The position numbers and the translations under genes were made by a program. The notes beneath the pieces are model-generated. The model was not told the origin of the DNA. It searched no databases and was given only the letters and a program-made list of their open reading frames with translations. Source: Novipirellula herctigrandis (lineage in GTDB: Bacteria > Planctomycetota > Planctomycetia > Pirellulales > Pirellulaceae). From it: a stretch of 64,000 nt of DNA. Positions 35,985 to 44,359 of the stretch are shown in pieces. Location of the stretch: contig SJPJ01000002.1 in NCBI GenBank assembly GCA_007859835.1, positions 328,744 through 392,743 on the forward strand. The letters run 5' to 3'. How positions within the stretch are numbered: position 1 is the stretch's first letter; each line of letters opens with the position of its first letter.

Positions 35985-37286
35985 ATGAGAACAGCCCCGC
36001 TCACGCTTCTTCTTGCTACCGTGCTCACGTTAGCGTTCTCTGTGACGTCGGCTGTCGGCAACGAATGGTCAATACCGGTTGCCGGAAACACCTTTCGTAG
36101 CAAGCCAGACTCTGGAAGGCTTCCAGTGAAATCCGATGGCAATTTGCGGTTCGGCAATGCGAACGAAGCCTACAGTGTTTTTTTTCACGTCGACCGGCCA
36201 GGCAACATCTCGCTAGCCGTGAAAGGTCGCGCGTCGCAGGGAACAATCGACATCCTTGCCCTTGTTGGCGATGAACGATTGACTACGAAAATGAACGACG
36301 ATCCCGCACGTCTGTATCCGCTTGGAGAGATAAATGCATCCGGCCCTGGATACGTTCAGGTCAAACTTCAATGCGCCGAACGTGAATCCTCTGCCGTGAC
36401 GGAAATCGACCAAGTCGTCGTGAGGTCGGACGTCGATGGCATGACGCTCGATTATGTCAAAACCAACCAGGGCAACATGTTCTATTGGGGTCGCCGTGGT
36501 CCGTCGGTTCATTTGAGTTACAGAATTCCCAATGACAAAAAACTAACATACGCCTATAGCGAGATTACCGTACCAATCGGGTACGATCCGACTGGGGCCT
36601 ATTACATGGCCAATGGTTTTGGCGAAGGTTACTTTGGCTTTCAGGTCAACAGCGAATCGGAACGCCGCGTCCTCTTTTCAGTATGGAGTCCATTTCGCAC
36701 CGACAACCCAGCGGACATTCCTGCAGAAGATCGTGTGATCACATTGGCCAAAGGCGACGGTGTCCATGCACAAGACTTTGGAAACGAAGGTTCCGGTGGC
36801 CAAAGCTACCTGGTGTACCCCTGGAATGCCGGAACAACCTACCGGTTCTTAACCGAAGTCAAACCGGATGGGGAAGGCAATACGCTTTACACCTCTTGGT
36901 TTGGAGAGAAAACCTTCAACCGGTGGCAACTGATCGCCAGTTTTCAGCGTCCCAAAACGGACAAGCACCTCACCGGCTTTCACTCGTTTCTTGAAAACTT
37001 CAACCCCAATGTTGGTCACGTCGAACGTAAAGCCTATTACGGAAACCAATGGGTCTGCGATGTCAAAGGCAATTGGCACGAAATCACGCGAGCAAGACTA
37101 ACCGGCGACAACACCGCACGAGGCCGGCACCGACTCGACTTCGACGGCGGAACAGAAAACGACACTCTGTTTCTTCGCCACTGTGGTTTCTTCGATCAAA
37201 CCGCCAAGCTTGACCATACCTTCGATCGTGATTCCACCGCCGAACAGCAACCCGCGATTGAGTTCGATGACCTGCCGCGAAGGTGA
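35985..37286 (+). CDS. Secreted DUF5077/DUF3472 protein
   Basis: The ATG at 35985 gives MRTAPLTLLLATVLTLAF, a standard signal peptide with cleavage near VGNEW, and is preferred over the frame's upstream start. Residues about 25-140 form a beta-rich DUF5077-type region. Residues about 160-400 match DUF3472: VHLSYRIP, GYFGFQVNSESERRVLFSVWSP, and the C-terminal GNQWV and DNTARGRHRLDFDGG. Domains of this kind are found on secreted carbohydrate-related proteins, but no enzyme activity is known. Confidence 0.85.
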   Translation: MRTAPLTLLLATVLTLAFSVTSAVGNEWSIPVAGNTFRSKPDSGRLPVKSDGNLRFGNANEAYSVFFHVDRPGNISLAVKGRASQGTIDILALVGDERLTTKMNDDPARLYPLGEINASGPGYVQVKLQCAERESSAVTEIDQVVVRSDVDGMTLDYVKTNQGNMFYWGRRGPSVHLSYRIPNDKKLTYAYSEITVPIGYDPTGAYYMANGFGEGYFGFQVNSESERRVLFSVWSPFRTDNPADIPAEDRVITLAKGDGVHAQDFGNEGSGGQSYLVYPWNAGTTYRFLTEVKPDGEGNTLYTSWFGEKTFNRWQLIASFQRPKTDKHLTGFHSFLENFNPNVGHVERKAYYGNQWVCDVKGNWHEITRARLTGDNTARGRHRLDFDGGTENDTLFLRHCGFFDQTAKLDHTFDRDSTAEQQPAIEFDDLPRR

Positions 37287-37292
37287 GTCCCG

Positions 37293-38324
37293 CTAGTTGA
37301 ATAGGCGACTAATGGGAGAGCAAATCGCGACACGGATTTTATTCCGGGTGCATGTCCATTTACCACTGCGAACCCGCAGCACCAAACCGCAAGCCAAAAG
37401 CATCATGCATCCCCATCCCGAAGGTTCGGGAACGGCGGTGACGTTTGCATACGTTAGCGCAGAAATCGAGAACGGACCGATGTAACCAACTTCCGTTACC
37501 ATGCCATCGGTTAGGTTGATCGTCTGCAAATAGGATCCATCGGACTTCAAGTTGATCGTGTAGGCGTTGCCTGATTCATCGAACGTCAACGAATTAGTCG
37601 CTCGTTGACTCAGCGTGATTCCCTGAGTGACGGTTCCTGTACTTGGATCTACGGTGTAAATATCTTCTGGGATCTCATTCGTCTGGCCAGCCTTCAAGTA
37701 CAGCGTCCCGTTAGGATGAAATGCTAAACCTGCGCGGTTGGATCCGATACCAGCCTCGCCCACCCGTGTGAGCGTGCCGTTGGTTGTATCGATTTGAACA
37801 AGATCGTGAATGTTGCCGCCGACGACGCTGCCTCCACTGAGCCCTAACCATCCGAACAAAGTCCCATCGGAGGAAAAGGTCAGGTCCGTGAGGGTCGTAC
37901 CAGTTTCGCCAATCAGAGAGGTTGATCCCGATTCGGGATCAATCGTAAACAGGTTGCCGGTATCCGAGACGCCACGGATGTTTTGATGGGCAAACAGCAA
38001 TCCACTCGAAGGATGCTGTGCGATTCCAGTGATGTGGTTCAACCCCGTGTCGCCAAGTTCCCGAACAATCGATCCGGCAAGAGGATCAATCTCGAAAAGA
38101 ACACTACGAGATTGACCACCACCAGTAATTGCAATCAAAGCCGCAGACGCCGGAGAGCAAAGAAAGACGACCACAAAGAAGAGTACCGTTCGAGACAAGA
38201 TCACCGACCGTTCCAATGGATTCGACCGTTCCAATGGATTCGAACGTTCCAATGGATTCGAACGGTCCAATGGATTCGAACGGTCCAATGGATTCGAACG
38301 GTCCAATGGATTGCAGAGATTCAT
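37293..38324 (-). CDS. Secreted PEP-CTERM-like protein with repetitive N-terminus
   Basis: Protein of 343 residues. The ATG at 38324 has a strong AAGGAG site 7 bases upstream, so the N-terminal NPL(D/E)RS hexapeptide repeats are translated. They are followed by a hydrophobic signal core (VLFFVVVFLCSPASAA). The body has repeating beta-blade patterns (LFTIDPESGST, LVQIDTTNGTL, IYTVDPSTGTV) like a beta-propeller. Near the end VPEPSGWGCMMLLACGLVL resembles a PEP-CTERM sorting signal, but about 25 residues follow it, which is unusual. It converges with the DUF3472 gene. Confidence 0.8.
   Translation of the reverse strand: MNLCNPLDRSNPLDRSNPLDRSNPLERSNPLERSNPLERSVILSRTVLFFVVVFLCSPASAALIAITGGGQSRSVLFEIDPLAGSIVRELGDTGLNHITGIAQHPSSGLLFAHQNIRGVSDTGNLFTIDPESGSTSLIGETGTTLTDLTFSSDGTLFGWLGLSGGSVVGGNIHDLVQIDTTNGTLTRVGEAGIGSNRAGLAFHPNGTLYLKAGQTNEIPEDIYTVDPSTGTVTQGITLSQRATNSLTFDESGNAYTINLKSDGSYLQTINLTDGMVTEVGYIGPFSISALTYANVTAVPEPSGWGCMMLLACGLVLRVRSGKWTCTRNKIRVAICSPISRLFN
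38206..38313 (-). repeat. 18-bp tandem repeat, six copies, between start codon and signal core
   Basis: Six 18-bp units (gaccgttccaatggattc, gaacggtccaatggattc and intermediates) encode NPLDRS or NPLERS. Units nearest the start differ from those nearest the signal core by one or two bases in a graded way, as expected from stepwise duplication. Confidence 0.95.
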
Positions 38325-38733
38325 GATGAACTCCTTTTCACAAATTCAATGGGCATTTGATGCGATACGCTTCGCGGAAAAGATCATTACAGCAGTTGAC
38401 CCCAGATCTTGCCAGAACAGTTGCGATAAGGGAAGGTCGCCCCACCTGCGCTCAACTGGCTATCCCCCAATTCGGACGATCGCTACGACCGTCAGACTTT
38501 CGCGTATGAACAACAGATTCGGGGGATTCCATGTTGCATTTTTGCATCATTGACGTGTTTTTCGGCAACATTCAATAGACACGTTTCCCTTGGAAAAAGA
38601 GTCAACGATTTGTTGGGGCAAACTTCTATCCAAGAATCCTTCCATCCTCGAAACCCATTCACTACGTTGTATCGCCAGGGGCCAAGTGGCATGCAAAACT
38701 CTTTCTGACCTCTTTCGAACTTGCCCACTCCCC
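38325..38733. other. Divergent intergenic region
   Basis: About 410 bases between the PEP-CTERM gene (minus) and the response regulator gene (plus). Both promoters must lie here. A 6-bp inverted pair ACGTGT (38553) and ACACGT (38579) spaced by 20 bases is the only symmetrical element noticed. An in-frame extension of the regulator to 38590 has no ribosome site. Confidence 0.5.
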
Positions 38734-39384
38734 ATGCCCATTCAAGTCCTCATCATTGATCCCCACGCCGTAACGCGATTGGGAATCAAACAAGCATTCT
38801 CATCCCGCTCCGAACTGGAAATCATTGGCGAAGCCGCCACGATTGCCGAGGGAATCCGGATTGCACACGATAAGAATCCCGATGTCGCAATCATCGATCC
38901 AACAGCAGGCGGCGATCAGTCGATCGAGATGCTTCGCAAGTTGCACCAAGAATTGCCGCGTCTGCGAACTTTAGTGTTCACGGCCAAAGATGGCCCTGAA
39001 GTCGCCACTCAAATGGTTGCATTAGGAGCGTCAGGCTATTTAATAAAAGCCGCTGACTTAGACGAGGTCGTTGTTGCGATTCAAAGCGTCCATGTTGGTC
39101 GGTTGTTCATAAGCCACTCGCACACCCTGCGAGTGATTCCGTCACCACATAGTGTCAATCGAGAGACCGCTTGCGAGTTACTCTCGCAGCGAGAACGAGA
39201 AGTCCTAGGAAAATTGGCCGACGGCATGACCAACCAACAAGTTGCCGAAGCCTTGTTCCTAAGCGTCAAGACGATTGAAACGTACCGATCGCGAATCATG
39301 AAAAAGCACAAATTGGCGGATCGCGCCGAATTGGTGCGATTCGCACGCGAATGCCTCGATCCTTGTGTTACGGAAAGTGCTTGA
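38734..39384 (+). CDS. NarL/LuxR-family response regulator
   Basis: DNA-binding response regulator of 216 residues from the ATG giving MPIQVLIIDPHAVTRLGI. The receiver has Asp55 (VAIIDPTAGG) as phosphorylation site, Thr in VFTAKDG and Lys in SGYLIKA. One residue of the usual acidic pair is replaced (Asp9-Pro10 instead of Asp-Asp), which may change magnesium binding. The C-terminal LuxR helix-turn-helix is complete: LLSQREREVLGKLADGMTN and KTIETYRSRIMKKHKL. No histidine kinase is adjacent. It lies just upstream of the secretin/small-protein cluster and is the obvious candidate regulator for it. Confidence 0.92.
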   Translation: MPIQVLIIDPHAVTRLGIKQAFSSRSELEIIGEAATIAEGIRIAHDKNPDVAIIDPTAGGDQSIEMLRKLHQELPRLRTLVFTAKDGPEVATQMVALGASGYLIKAADLDEVVVAIQSVHVGRLFISHSHTLRVIPSPHSVNRETACELLSQREREVLGKLADGMTNQQVAEALFLSVKTIETYRSRIMKKHKLADRAELVRFARECLDPCVTESA

Positions 39385-39405
39385 TTAGCACAAAACAAAA
39401 AAATA

Positions 39406-39423
39406 CCTGACACGCCTGTCAGG
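39406..39423. promoter_or_regulatory. Inverted repeat CCTGACA-CGCC-TGTCAGG
   Basis: A perfect 7-bp inverted repeat 22 bases after the response regulator stop. It has an A-rich run upstream and no T-run downstream on the plus strand, so it is not a standard terminator for the regulator gene. The half-site recurs twice more in the next 100 bases, suggesting an operator. Confidence 0.55.
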
Positions 39424-39464
39424 GAAAACGACTTCGGCATCAAGACTAACCCTTACGTGAAACA

Positions 39465-39522
39465 CCTGACACTTCTGCGATTTCGATCGGCAAAACCCTA
39501 GGTTAGCAACCTCTGTGTCAGG
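39465..39522. promoter_or_regulatory. Second CCTGACAC/GTGTCAGG inverted pair
   Basis: CCTGACAC at 39465-39472 and its exact complement GTGTCAGG at 39515-39522 form a widely spaced pair with the same half-site as the hairpin at 39406. TGTCAGGGAAA occurs in both places (39417 and 39517). Together they look like binding sites for a dimeric regulator or a looping element. Confidence 0.45.
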
Positions 39523-39840
39523 GAAACTCGGACTTCTATCGAGAATGTTTGTACAAGTCTAAATCTGACATAGTTTTGGATTGTTAGCAGCCACGAGACT
39601 TCTGATGGAGTTTCACGAATCCAAAGCCAATACAGTGCTTTTGAAACGTCGGTGCTAGCAAAAGGCAAATGCAATGAATTGCGTTGACCTCTACAGGCGT
39701 GACTTACTACAAACCACCTGTACCGGATCAGCCAAGCGGTAACGTGAGCATCGGAGGGAAAGCACGGTAAACGCGGGGAATTCATTGCAAAGCCAATTGT
39801 CCCCTTTTCCAAAACCGCGTTATCGCAAAGGAAACACACC

Positions 39841-40362
39841 ATGAAAAGTATCAAATTCACACTCGCAGCATTGTTCGTATTCGCATCCACTTCAACTGCA
39901 ATGGGCGACACGACCGCATCGCAAAAGTTCACCATTAATGTCCCCACCGCAATTTCGATTACGGCACCGTCCAACGTTTCGATTACACACGACGAAACCG
40001 AAAATGATCAAGCCTTCCCAGCACAACCTTGGGTCGTTCGCGGCAACTCGCTTGCCGGAGTAACGGTATCGCTTTCGACAACCAAAGCGTTCACGCACAT
40101 TACGGATACGACTGCCAAACGAAACGCTCAATTGGGACTCTCAGTCGCGTCGCAAGAAGGTGCAGCAAACTGGACCGTAACGACACCGACCGACGTTACC
40201 GACTATGCAACCAACGATGGCGTTGCCACGGTTCAAGCAACATCCAACGGCTTTGGCCGAGCAACGCTTGACGTTGCCGTTAGCTTCGTCACCGACGGCT
40301 TCGGTACATTCGCCGCTGGTGATTACGAGACCACGGTAACTGGCACAGTTACCTCCAACTAA
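39841..40362 (+). CDS. Small secreted beta-rich protein A (candidate major fibre subunit)
   Basis: Protein of 173 residues with a clear signal peptide (cleavage after about residue 22, MGDTTASQKF). The mature part is beta-rich, dominated by Thr, Val, Ala and Asn, and has no Cys. Segments such as SQKFTINVP, FPAQPWVV, GVTVSLSTTKAF, ANWTV and the C-terminal GDYETTVTGTV recur in the protein at 44360, showing paralogy. A strong ribosome site precedes it and a hairpin terminator follows, as for a highly expressed subunit. No family was recognised; the size and fold pattern resemble pilins of chaperone-assisted systems. Confidence 0.85.
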   Translation: MKSIKFTLAALFVFASTSTAMGDTTASQKFTINVPTAISITAPSNVSITHDETENDQAFPAQPWVVRGNSLAGVTVSLSTTKAFTHITDTTAKRNAQLGLSVASQEGAANWTVTTPTDVTDYATNDGVATVQATSNGFGRATLDVAVSFVTDGFGTFAAGDYETTVTGTVTSN

Positions 40363-40433
40363 CATTTCGAGTTAGGTTTGTGACCTGATTCTATGAGATC
40401 GATGCAGTAACAAACGAAACTAACGAAAAGACG

Positions 40434-40469
40434 AAACCGCTACAAGCCATTTGGGTTTGCAGCGGTTTT
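40434..40469 (+). terminator. Hairpin terminator/attenuator after small protein A
   Basis: AAACCGCT pairs with AGCGGTTT around a 19-base centre that can also pair partly (CAAGCC with GGGTTTG through G-U pairs), followed by TTTT cut short by AG. It lies between small protein A and the next gene, so most transcripts probably stop here and some read on into the secretin operon. Confidence 0.65.
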
Positions 40470-40491
40470 AGTCGTAACCAAAACCTAACCA

Positions 40492-40974
40492 ATGCTGAAA
40501 CCTTTCCACGCACTATTATTTGCAGCCGCAACATTGACTTTGCCGGTCAGTGCCGATGCAGATAGCAATCCAACGTTTGGTGGAGGCAATACGTCGGGCA
40601 TTCGCGTCGAAATGGTTCGTCATGAAAACAATCCTGCGGGCTCCGCTCTATCCGATTGGCATCTGAGATTAAACAACAGCCAGGCAGTACTCCATTGGGT
40701 CGCAATTCCGTTTACGCATTCACAATCAAGTCAACTGCAAAGCGACGCAACGTTGTCGGCCCGAGTAAAAAGCCAAAAAGGTCCGATCAAGATTTCACCC
40801 TCCGCCATCATCGATTCGACGAATCTTCGATCGGGTGACGAACAGGCTTCGATCAACCTGTTTGCGCAAGGTGCCGGGCGAGCAAGCATTGAGCTACAAG
40901 TTGGCATTGACCAACAGCACGCTGCCGCAGGTACGCATTGCACAACTGTCATTCTCTCCGTCACCGCACCGTAA
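40492..40974 (+). CDS. Small secreted beta-rich protein B
   Basis: Protein of 160 residues with a signal peptide (cleavage near SADADS). The pattern of strands resembles proteins A and C: an N-terminal region, LHWVAIPFTHS, a SARVKSQKGPIKI strand pair, and a C-terminal AAAGTHCTTVILSVTAP matching the AAGDYETTVTGTVTSN end of A. Similarity is weak but in the same order. It has one Cys in the mature part. It follows the terminator and sits just before the secretin gene; a minor subunit or adaptor role is inferred. Confidence 0.75.
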   Translation: MLKPFHALLFAAATLTLPVSADADSNPTFGGGNTSGIRVEMVRHENNPAGSALSDWHLRLNNSQAVLHWVAIPFTHSQSSQLQSDATLSARVKSQKGPIKISPSAIIDSTNLRSGDEQASINLFAQGAGRASIELQVGIDQQHAAAGTHCTTVILSVTAP

Positions 40975-40988
40975 ACCTGGAAACCGCG

Positions 40989-42494
40989 TTGCCACAAGCA
41001 ACCTCGTCTATTCGAACAATCCTCTCCACCACACTCAATGTGGTTGGGCTAGGTATCGTTTGCATTGCGAGCTTGTCCCTTTTCGGGTGCGTATCACATC
41101 CGTTACCTCCCCGACCGACCGTTCACGAATTGATCGAACAATCGTTCAGCAAATCGATTGCGACGATGGAAGTCGAAGAGCCAGTCGAAATCGTTCTCGA
41201 ATCGGAAACCATTTTGTATGAAGACACAGCCAACTTGAACGGCCCCACCGGCAGCGGATTCCTTGACAATGCCCTAGTCGAAGAATCACCGAATCAACCG
41301 CTGATTAACGAAGAATTCATCGAAACCGACATCCGCGAAGCACTGCTATTGATGGCCGAAGACGCCGGCGTCGATTTGATCATGGATGAAAAGGTCACCG
41401 GGATTATCAACACCCAAGTCAACAATTTGCCGATTGACCGCGCAATCGAAAAAGTGTTGATGCCGTTGGGATTCGTCAGCGCCCGACACAACGACCAATT
41501 CGTCGTTTGCCCTGCGGACCCCACGAGTCCCCTATTTCCGTACGTCGCCCGTCGCGACGAATACCGCCCGGCTTTCCTCGACGCGAATGCGATGGTCGAA
41601 ACGGTGCCCGAGCGACTAAAACAATACGTCCAATTGATTGAGAATACAAATCTGATCATCGTCGAAGCACCAGCGATCTTGGCAGATGAAATTCTAGATC
41701 GGTTTGCTGCGATCGACCAACCGATTCCTCAAGTCGTATTGGAAGCAATCATTTGCGTGATTTCGCCCGACTCAGGATTCCAATTTGGACTCGATTGGCA
41801 ACACGCTGTCGAACTCAATGGCGAAAACGCCTTCAAACTCGGCGCAACAGGCTTGGCAATGAGCGGCAATTATAGCCCCGCAGGTGCTAGCGCACTGTTT
41901 GACGATTTTTCAAACACTTCGGCGTTCGTCAAACTCCTCTCCGAAAACGGATACCTCACAATTCGTGCCACACCGCATGTGATGGCACAAGACGGTGAAC
42001 AAGCCAACATTGCAATCAATCGACAAACCTACTTTAGCGTTCAGCCACCGACGACCGCGAATGCCGACAATAGTTCGTTTTTCTTTCAACAAGAAATCCA
42101 ATCGGTCGAATCGGGCATCACACTCGACATTACGCCTCACGTTCGTGGTGACTTGGTGACCATCGAAATTGAAAAAGCCGAGGTTAGCGAAGACATTCGC
42201 AACGCCAATACCGAACTTGCGCTGAACCCATTCCCCATCATCAATCGCCGCAGCGTATCAACCACCGTCCACGTTAAAGACGGCAAAACCATCGTGATCG
42301 GCGGTCTGGTTCAAAGAGAGACGATTGATCGAATAAATCGGGTACCTGGTCTCAGCCGAATTCCTCTGATGGGCTATCTTTTTGAGAACACTCAACGACA
42401 AACGCGGGAAGCCGAAGTCGTTATTTTTATCTCCCCCCGAATCGTTAAGCCGAACAAAGTCATGGATGAGTTTCAAGTCGGCGTTTGTCAATAG
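40989..42494 (+). CDS. Short lipoprotein secretin (PilQ/GspD family)
   Basis: Outer-membrane channel protein of about 501 residues. The start is placed at a TTG 14 bases after protein B with GGAAA upstream; a TTG at 40938 would overlap the previous gene. The hydrophobic segment ends in the lipobox LFGC. An STN/N0-type domain follows (FIETDIREALLLMAEDAGVD), then an N1-like domain (YVQLIENTNLIIVEAPA), and the secretin domain with VPGLSRIPLMGYLFEN and EVVIFISPRIVKP. It is shorter than PilQ or GspD and lacks AMIN or extra N domains. No secretion ATPase or inner-membrane platform is nearby, so the partner is unlike a normal type II or IV pilus machine. Confidence 0.92.
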   Translation: MPQATSSIRTILSTTLNVVGLGIVCIASLSLFGCVSHPLPPRPTVHELIEQSFSKSIATMEVEEPVEIVLESETILYEDTANLNGPTGSGFLDNALVEESPNQPLINEEFIETDIREALLLMAEDAGVDLIMDEKVTGIINTQVNNLPIDRAIEKVLMPLGFVSARHNDQFVVCPADPTSPLFPYVARRDEYRPAFLDANAMVETVPERLKQYVQLIENTNLIIVEAPAILADEILDRFAAIDQPIPQVVLEAIICVISPDSGFQFGLDWQHAVELNGENAFKLGATGLAMSGNYSPAGASALFDDFSNTSAFVKLLSENGYLTIRATPHVMAQDGEQANIAINRQTYFSVQPPTTANADNSSFFFQQEIQSVESGITLDITPHVRGDLVTIEIEKAEVSEDIRNANTELALNPFPIINRRSVSTTVHVKDGKTIVIGGLVQRETIDRINRVPGLSRIPLMGYLFENTQRQTREAEVVIFISPRIVKPNKVMDEFQVGVCQ

Positions 42495-42533
42495 ACACTC
42501 CCCCACCACCATCCGCGCAAGCCTAGCTTACCC

Positions 42534-44267
42534 ATGACGAAGTCAACCATTGTGGTCGCTATTGCGATCACCGCCGCTGTCGGATTTACATCGCCCTGTA
42601 TCGCACAGACACGGGCTGCACAGGCACGGGCCGCTCAGACACGGGCCGCTCAGACACGGGCCGCTCAGACACGGACCGACCCCTCCAATCAGTCTAGCGA
42701 TGCGAGACGCGTGACTCTGACGCAAACGGTTGAACCGTCTTTTCACATTGAACCGATCGTCCATCGATTCGATGCACGACGCGGCGAAGTGATCCCGTTT
42801 ACATTTCTGATTCGTTCTACGGGCAAGGCAATGGATGTCACGGTTTCACCCGTGAAATTGCGTCAGGAGGAATCGGGGATCATTCTTCATGATGAACAAG
42901 GCGATCCCGCCGATGCGATTCGCTTTACTTCGGAAACCGAATTTGAACTTGCCCCTGGGCAATCGCACGAAATCACAGGTGAATTGACCATACCACTAGC
43001 GAAGTCCAACTTTCTCTCCTACGGTGTTCTGGTTCGCGACAACGGACAAGTTTCAGCCGATCCAGACCGACCTTCGGATCCAAACGGAACCAACGCTTCG
43101 ATCCGCTTCGTCACACAGTATGTCTTGCGCATCGATGTCGAAACCGGCGAAAAAGATCTAAGCGAAATGAACCAATTGACATTCGAACAAGGAACCGTCC
43201 GCAGTTCCAACGGAATGCCCGTTGCAAGGACATTCCTGGTCAACCCCACCAATTTCGCTTTTGAATGCAGCGTTCGTGGTGAAATCGAATCCTCCGCTAA
43301 CTCGCGACCGACTCCCTTTTGGATGATCATGCCATCGCGAGTAAATTTGCCTGACGAACAACGTTACTTAGTCCGGATCATGCCCAACAGCAAAGTACGG
43401 CTCGAAGCGGGCATCGAAGATTTGCTGTTTCCTGGTCAGCAAACGCTGAAACTTAGCATCACCAATGGACGCCGGTCACTAACCGAAGAGTCTTTTTCGA
43501 TCGATGTAAAACGGGATGATTACCCTGCGTTGCAATCCAAACTCGCGTACGTCGACGATTCACTATCGGTCGAACCATCCCAAATTGAATTGGGCCAAAT
43601 CGCTGGCGCCAATCGAACTTGCACGCTTCGGTTTACCAACAGCTCTGTGGCCGAGCGAGCAGTTGAACTTCGCCTAGAAGACCTGCAGGGAAATCCACTC
43701 GAACAGATCCGTTTGTCCTCAAGCGACTTTGATGTCCGAAGTGGACGAACCAAGACAGTGCGTGCAACACTTCTTAACGATCACGATCTCGATCAGGCGA
43801 TTTACGGCAAAGCGATTATCGAACTTGTTAACCAAAACGGGAAGAAAGAGCGTCAAGAGTTGCCCTTAGCGATGTTGTACGGAAAACCTCCGACGCCTCA
43901 AATCGAATTAGCGGGATTACAATCGCTTGAAGTGGATGGTTTCACGTCGTTTCTGTTGGCGGTGACCAACCAAGGTGCCGGGTACGTGCCGATTCATGCT
44001 GATTTGCAGGTAGCCGACGAGCACGGACATGCATGGAGGTTGAGTGACGGCTACGGACGCTGGATCGCTCCGGGTGAAACTCGCGAATTACGATTCATTC
44101 CCGAACAACGACTCGTCAAAGGCAATTACCAATTGTCATTGGGCTTGCAGACCACACCCGATCAACCAGCGAAGACTCAAACGTTGATCATCTCGCTCGA
44201 TCCAGACGGTGCGGAAACCGAATCCGTCACCGCCAATCAAGGGTCGCAACCCGCAAAAGCAGGCTAA
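42534..44267 (+). CDS. Exported multidomain beta-sandwich protein, possible subunit chaperone
   Basis: Protein of 577 residues with a signal peptide ending at IAQT, immediately followed by QTRAA repeats. At least three to four Ig-like domains follow. The first (FHIEPIVHRFDARRGEVIPF, FELAPGQSHEITGELTIP, YGVLVRDNG) resembles periplasmic pilus chaperones and WxL-interacting proteins in strand pattern; later domains (DSLSVEPSQIELGQIAGANR, FLLAVTNQGAGYVPIHADL, PGETRELRFIPEQRL) are COG1470-like. It lies 39 bases after the secretin and before small protein C. A role in holding or assembling the small proteins is inferred only; it might also be a surface structural protein. Confidence 0.75.
   Translation: MTKSTIVVAIAITAAVGFTSPCIAQTRAAQARAAQTRAAQTRAAQTRTDPSNQSSDARRVTLTQTVEPSFHIEPIVHRFDARRGEVIPFTFLIRSTGKAMDVTVSPVKLRQEESGIILHDEQGDPADAIRFTSETEFELAPGQSHEITGELTIPLAKSNFLSYGVLVRDNGQVSADPDRPSDPNGTNASIRFVTQYVLRIDVETGEKDLSEMNQLTFEQGTVRSSNGMPVARTFLVNPTNFAFECSVRGEIESSANSRPTPFWMIMPSRVNLPDEQRYLVRIMPNSKVRLEAGIEDLLFPGQQTLKLSITNGRRSLTEESFSIDVKRDDYPALQSKLAYVDDSLSVEPSQIELGQIAGANRTCTLRFTNSSVAERAVELRLEDLQGNPLEQIRLSSSDFDVRSGRTKTVRATLLNDHDLDQAIYGKAIIELVNQNGKKERQELPLAMLYGKPPTPQIELAGLQSLEVDGFTSFLLAVTNQGAGYVPIHADLQVADEHGHAWRLSDGYGRWIAPGETRELRFIPEQRLVKGNYQLSLGLQTTPDQPAKTQTLIISLDPDGAETESVTANQGSQPAKAG
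42606..42680 (+). repeat. 15-bp tandem repeat at the signal-peptide junction
   Basis: Five 15-bp units (cagacacgggccgct and variants) encode QTRAA/QARAA directly after the predicted signal-peptidase site of the beta-sandwich protein. Confidence 0.92.
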
Positions 44268-44359
44268 TTGTCATAGCTAACTAGCGATGCGACGCGAAAG
44301 GATGCGAAGCAATCCTGAATGGATTGCGAATCAACATCCCGCCATTCATAGTGAACAGG

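Larger units (their letters stand above)
39385..39840. other. Intergenic region upstream of the secretin cluster
   Basis: About 455 bases between the response regulator and the first small secreted protein, on the same strand. It holds repeated CCTGACA half-sites (listed separately) in its first 140 bases. The remaining 300 bases show no gene. The first gene has an AAAGGAA ribosome site 8 bases before its ATG. Confidence 0.55.

Noticed and set aside
38206-38313. Possible CRISPR array
   Set aside because: Units are 18 bp, directly adjacent with no spacers, and in frame within a protein with a strong ribosome site.
39406-39423. Rho-independent terminator of the response regulator gene
   Set aside because: No T-run follows the stem on the plus strand; the same half-site recurs downstream, which fits an operator better.
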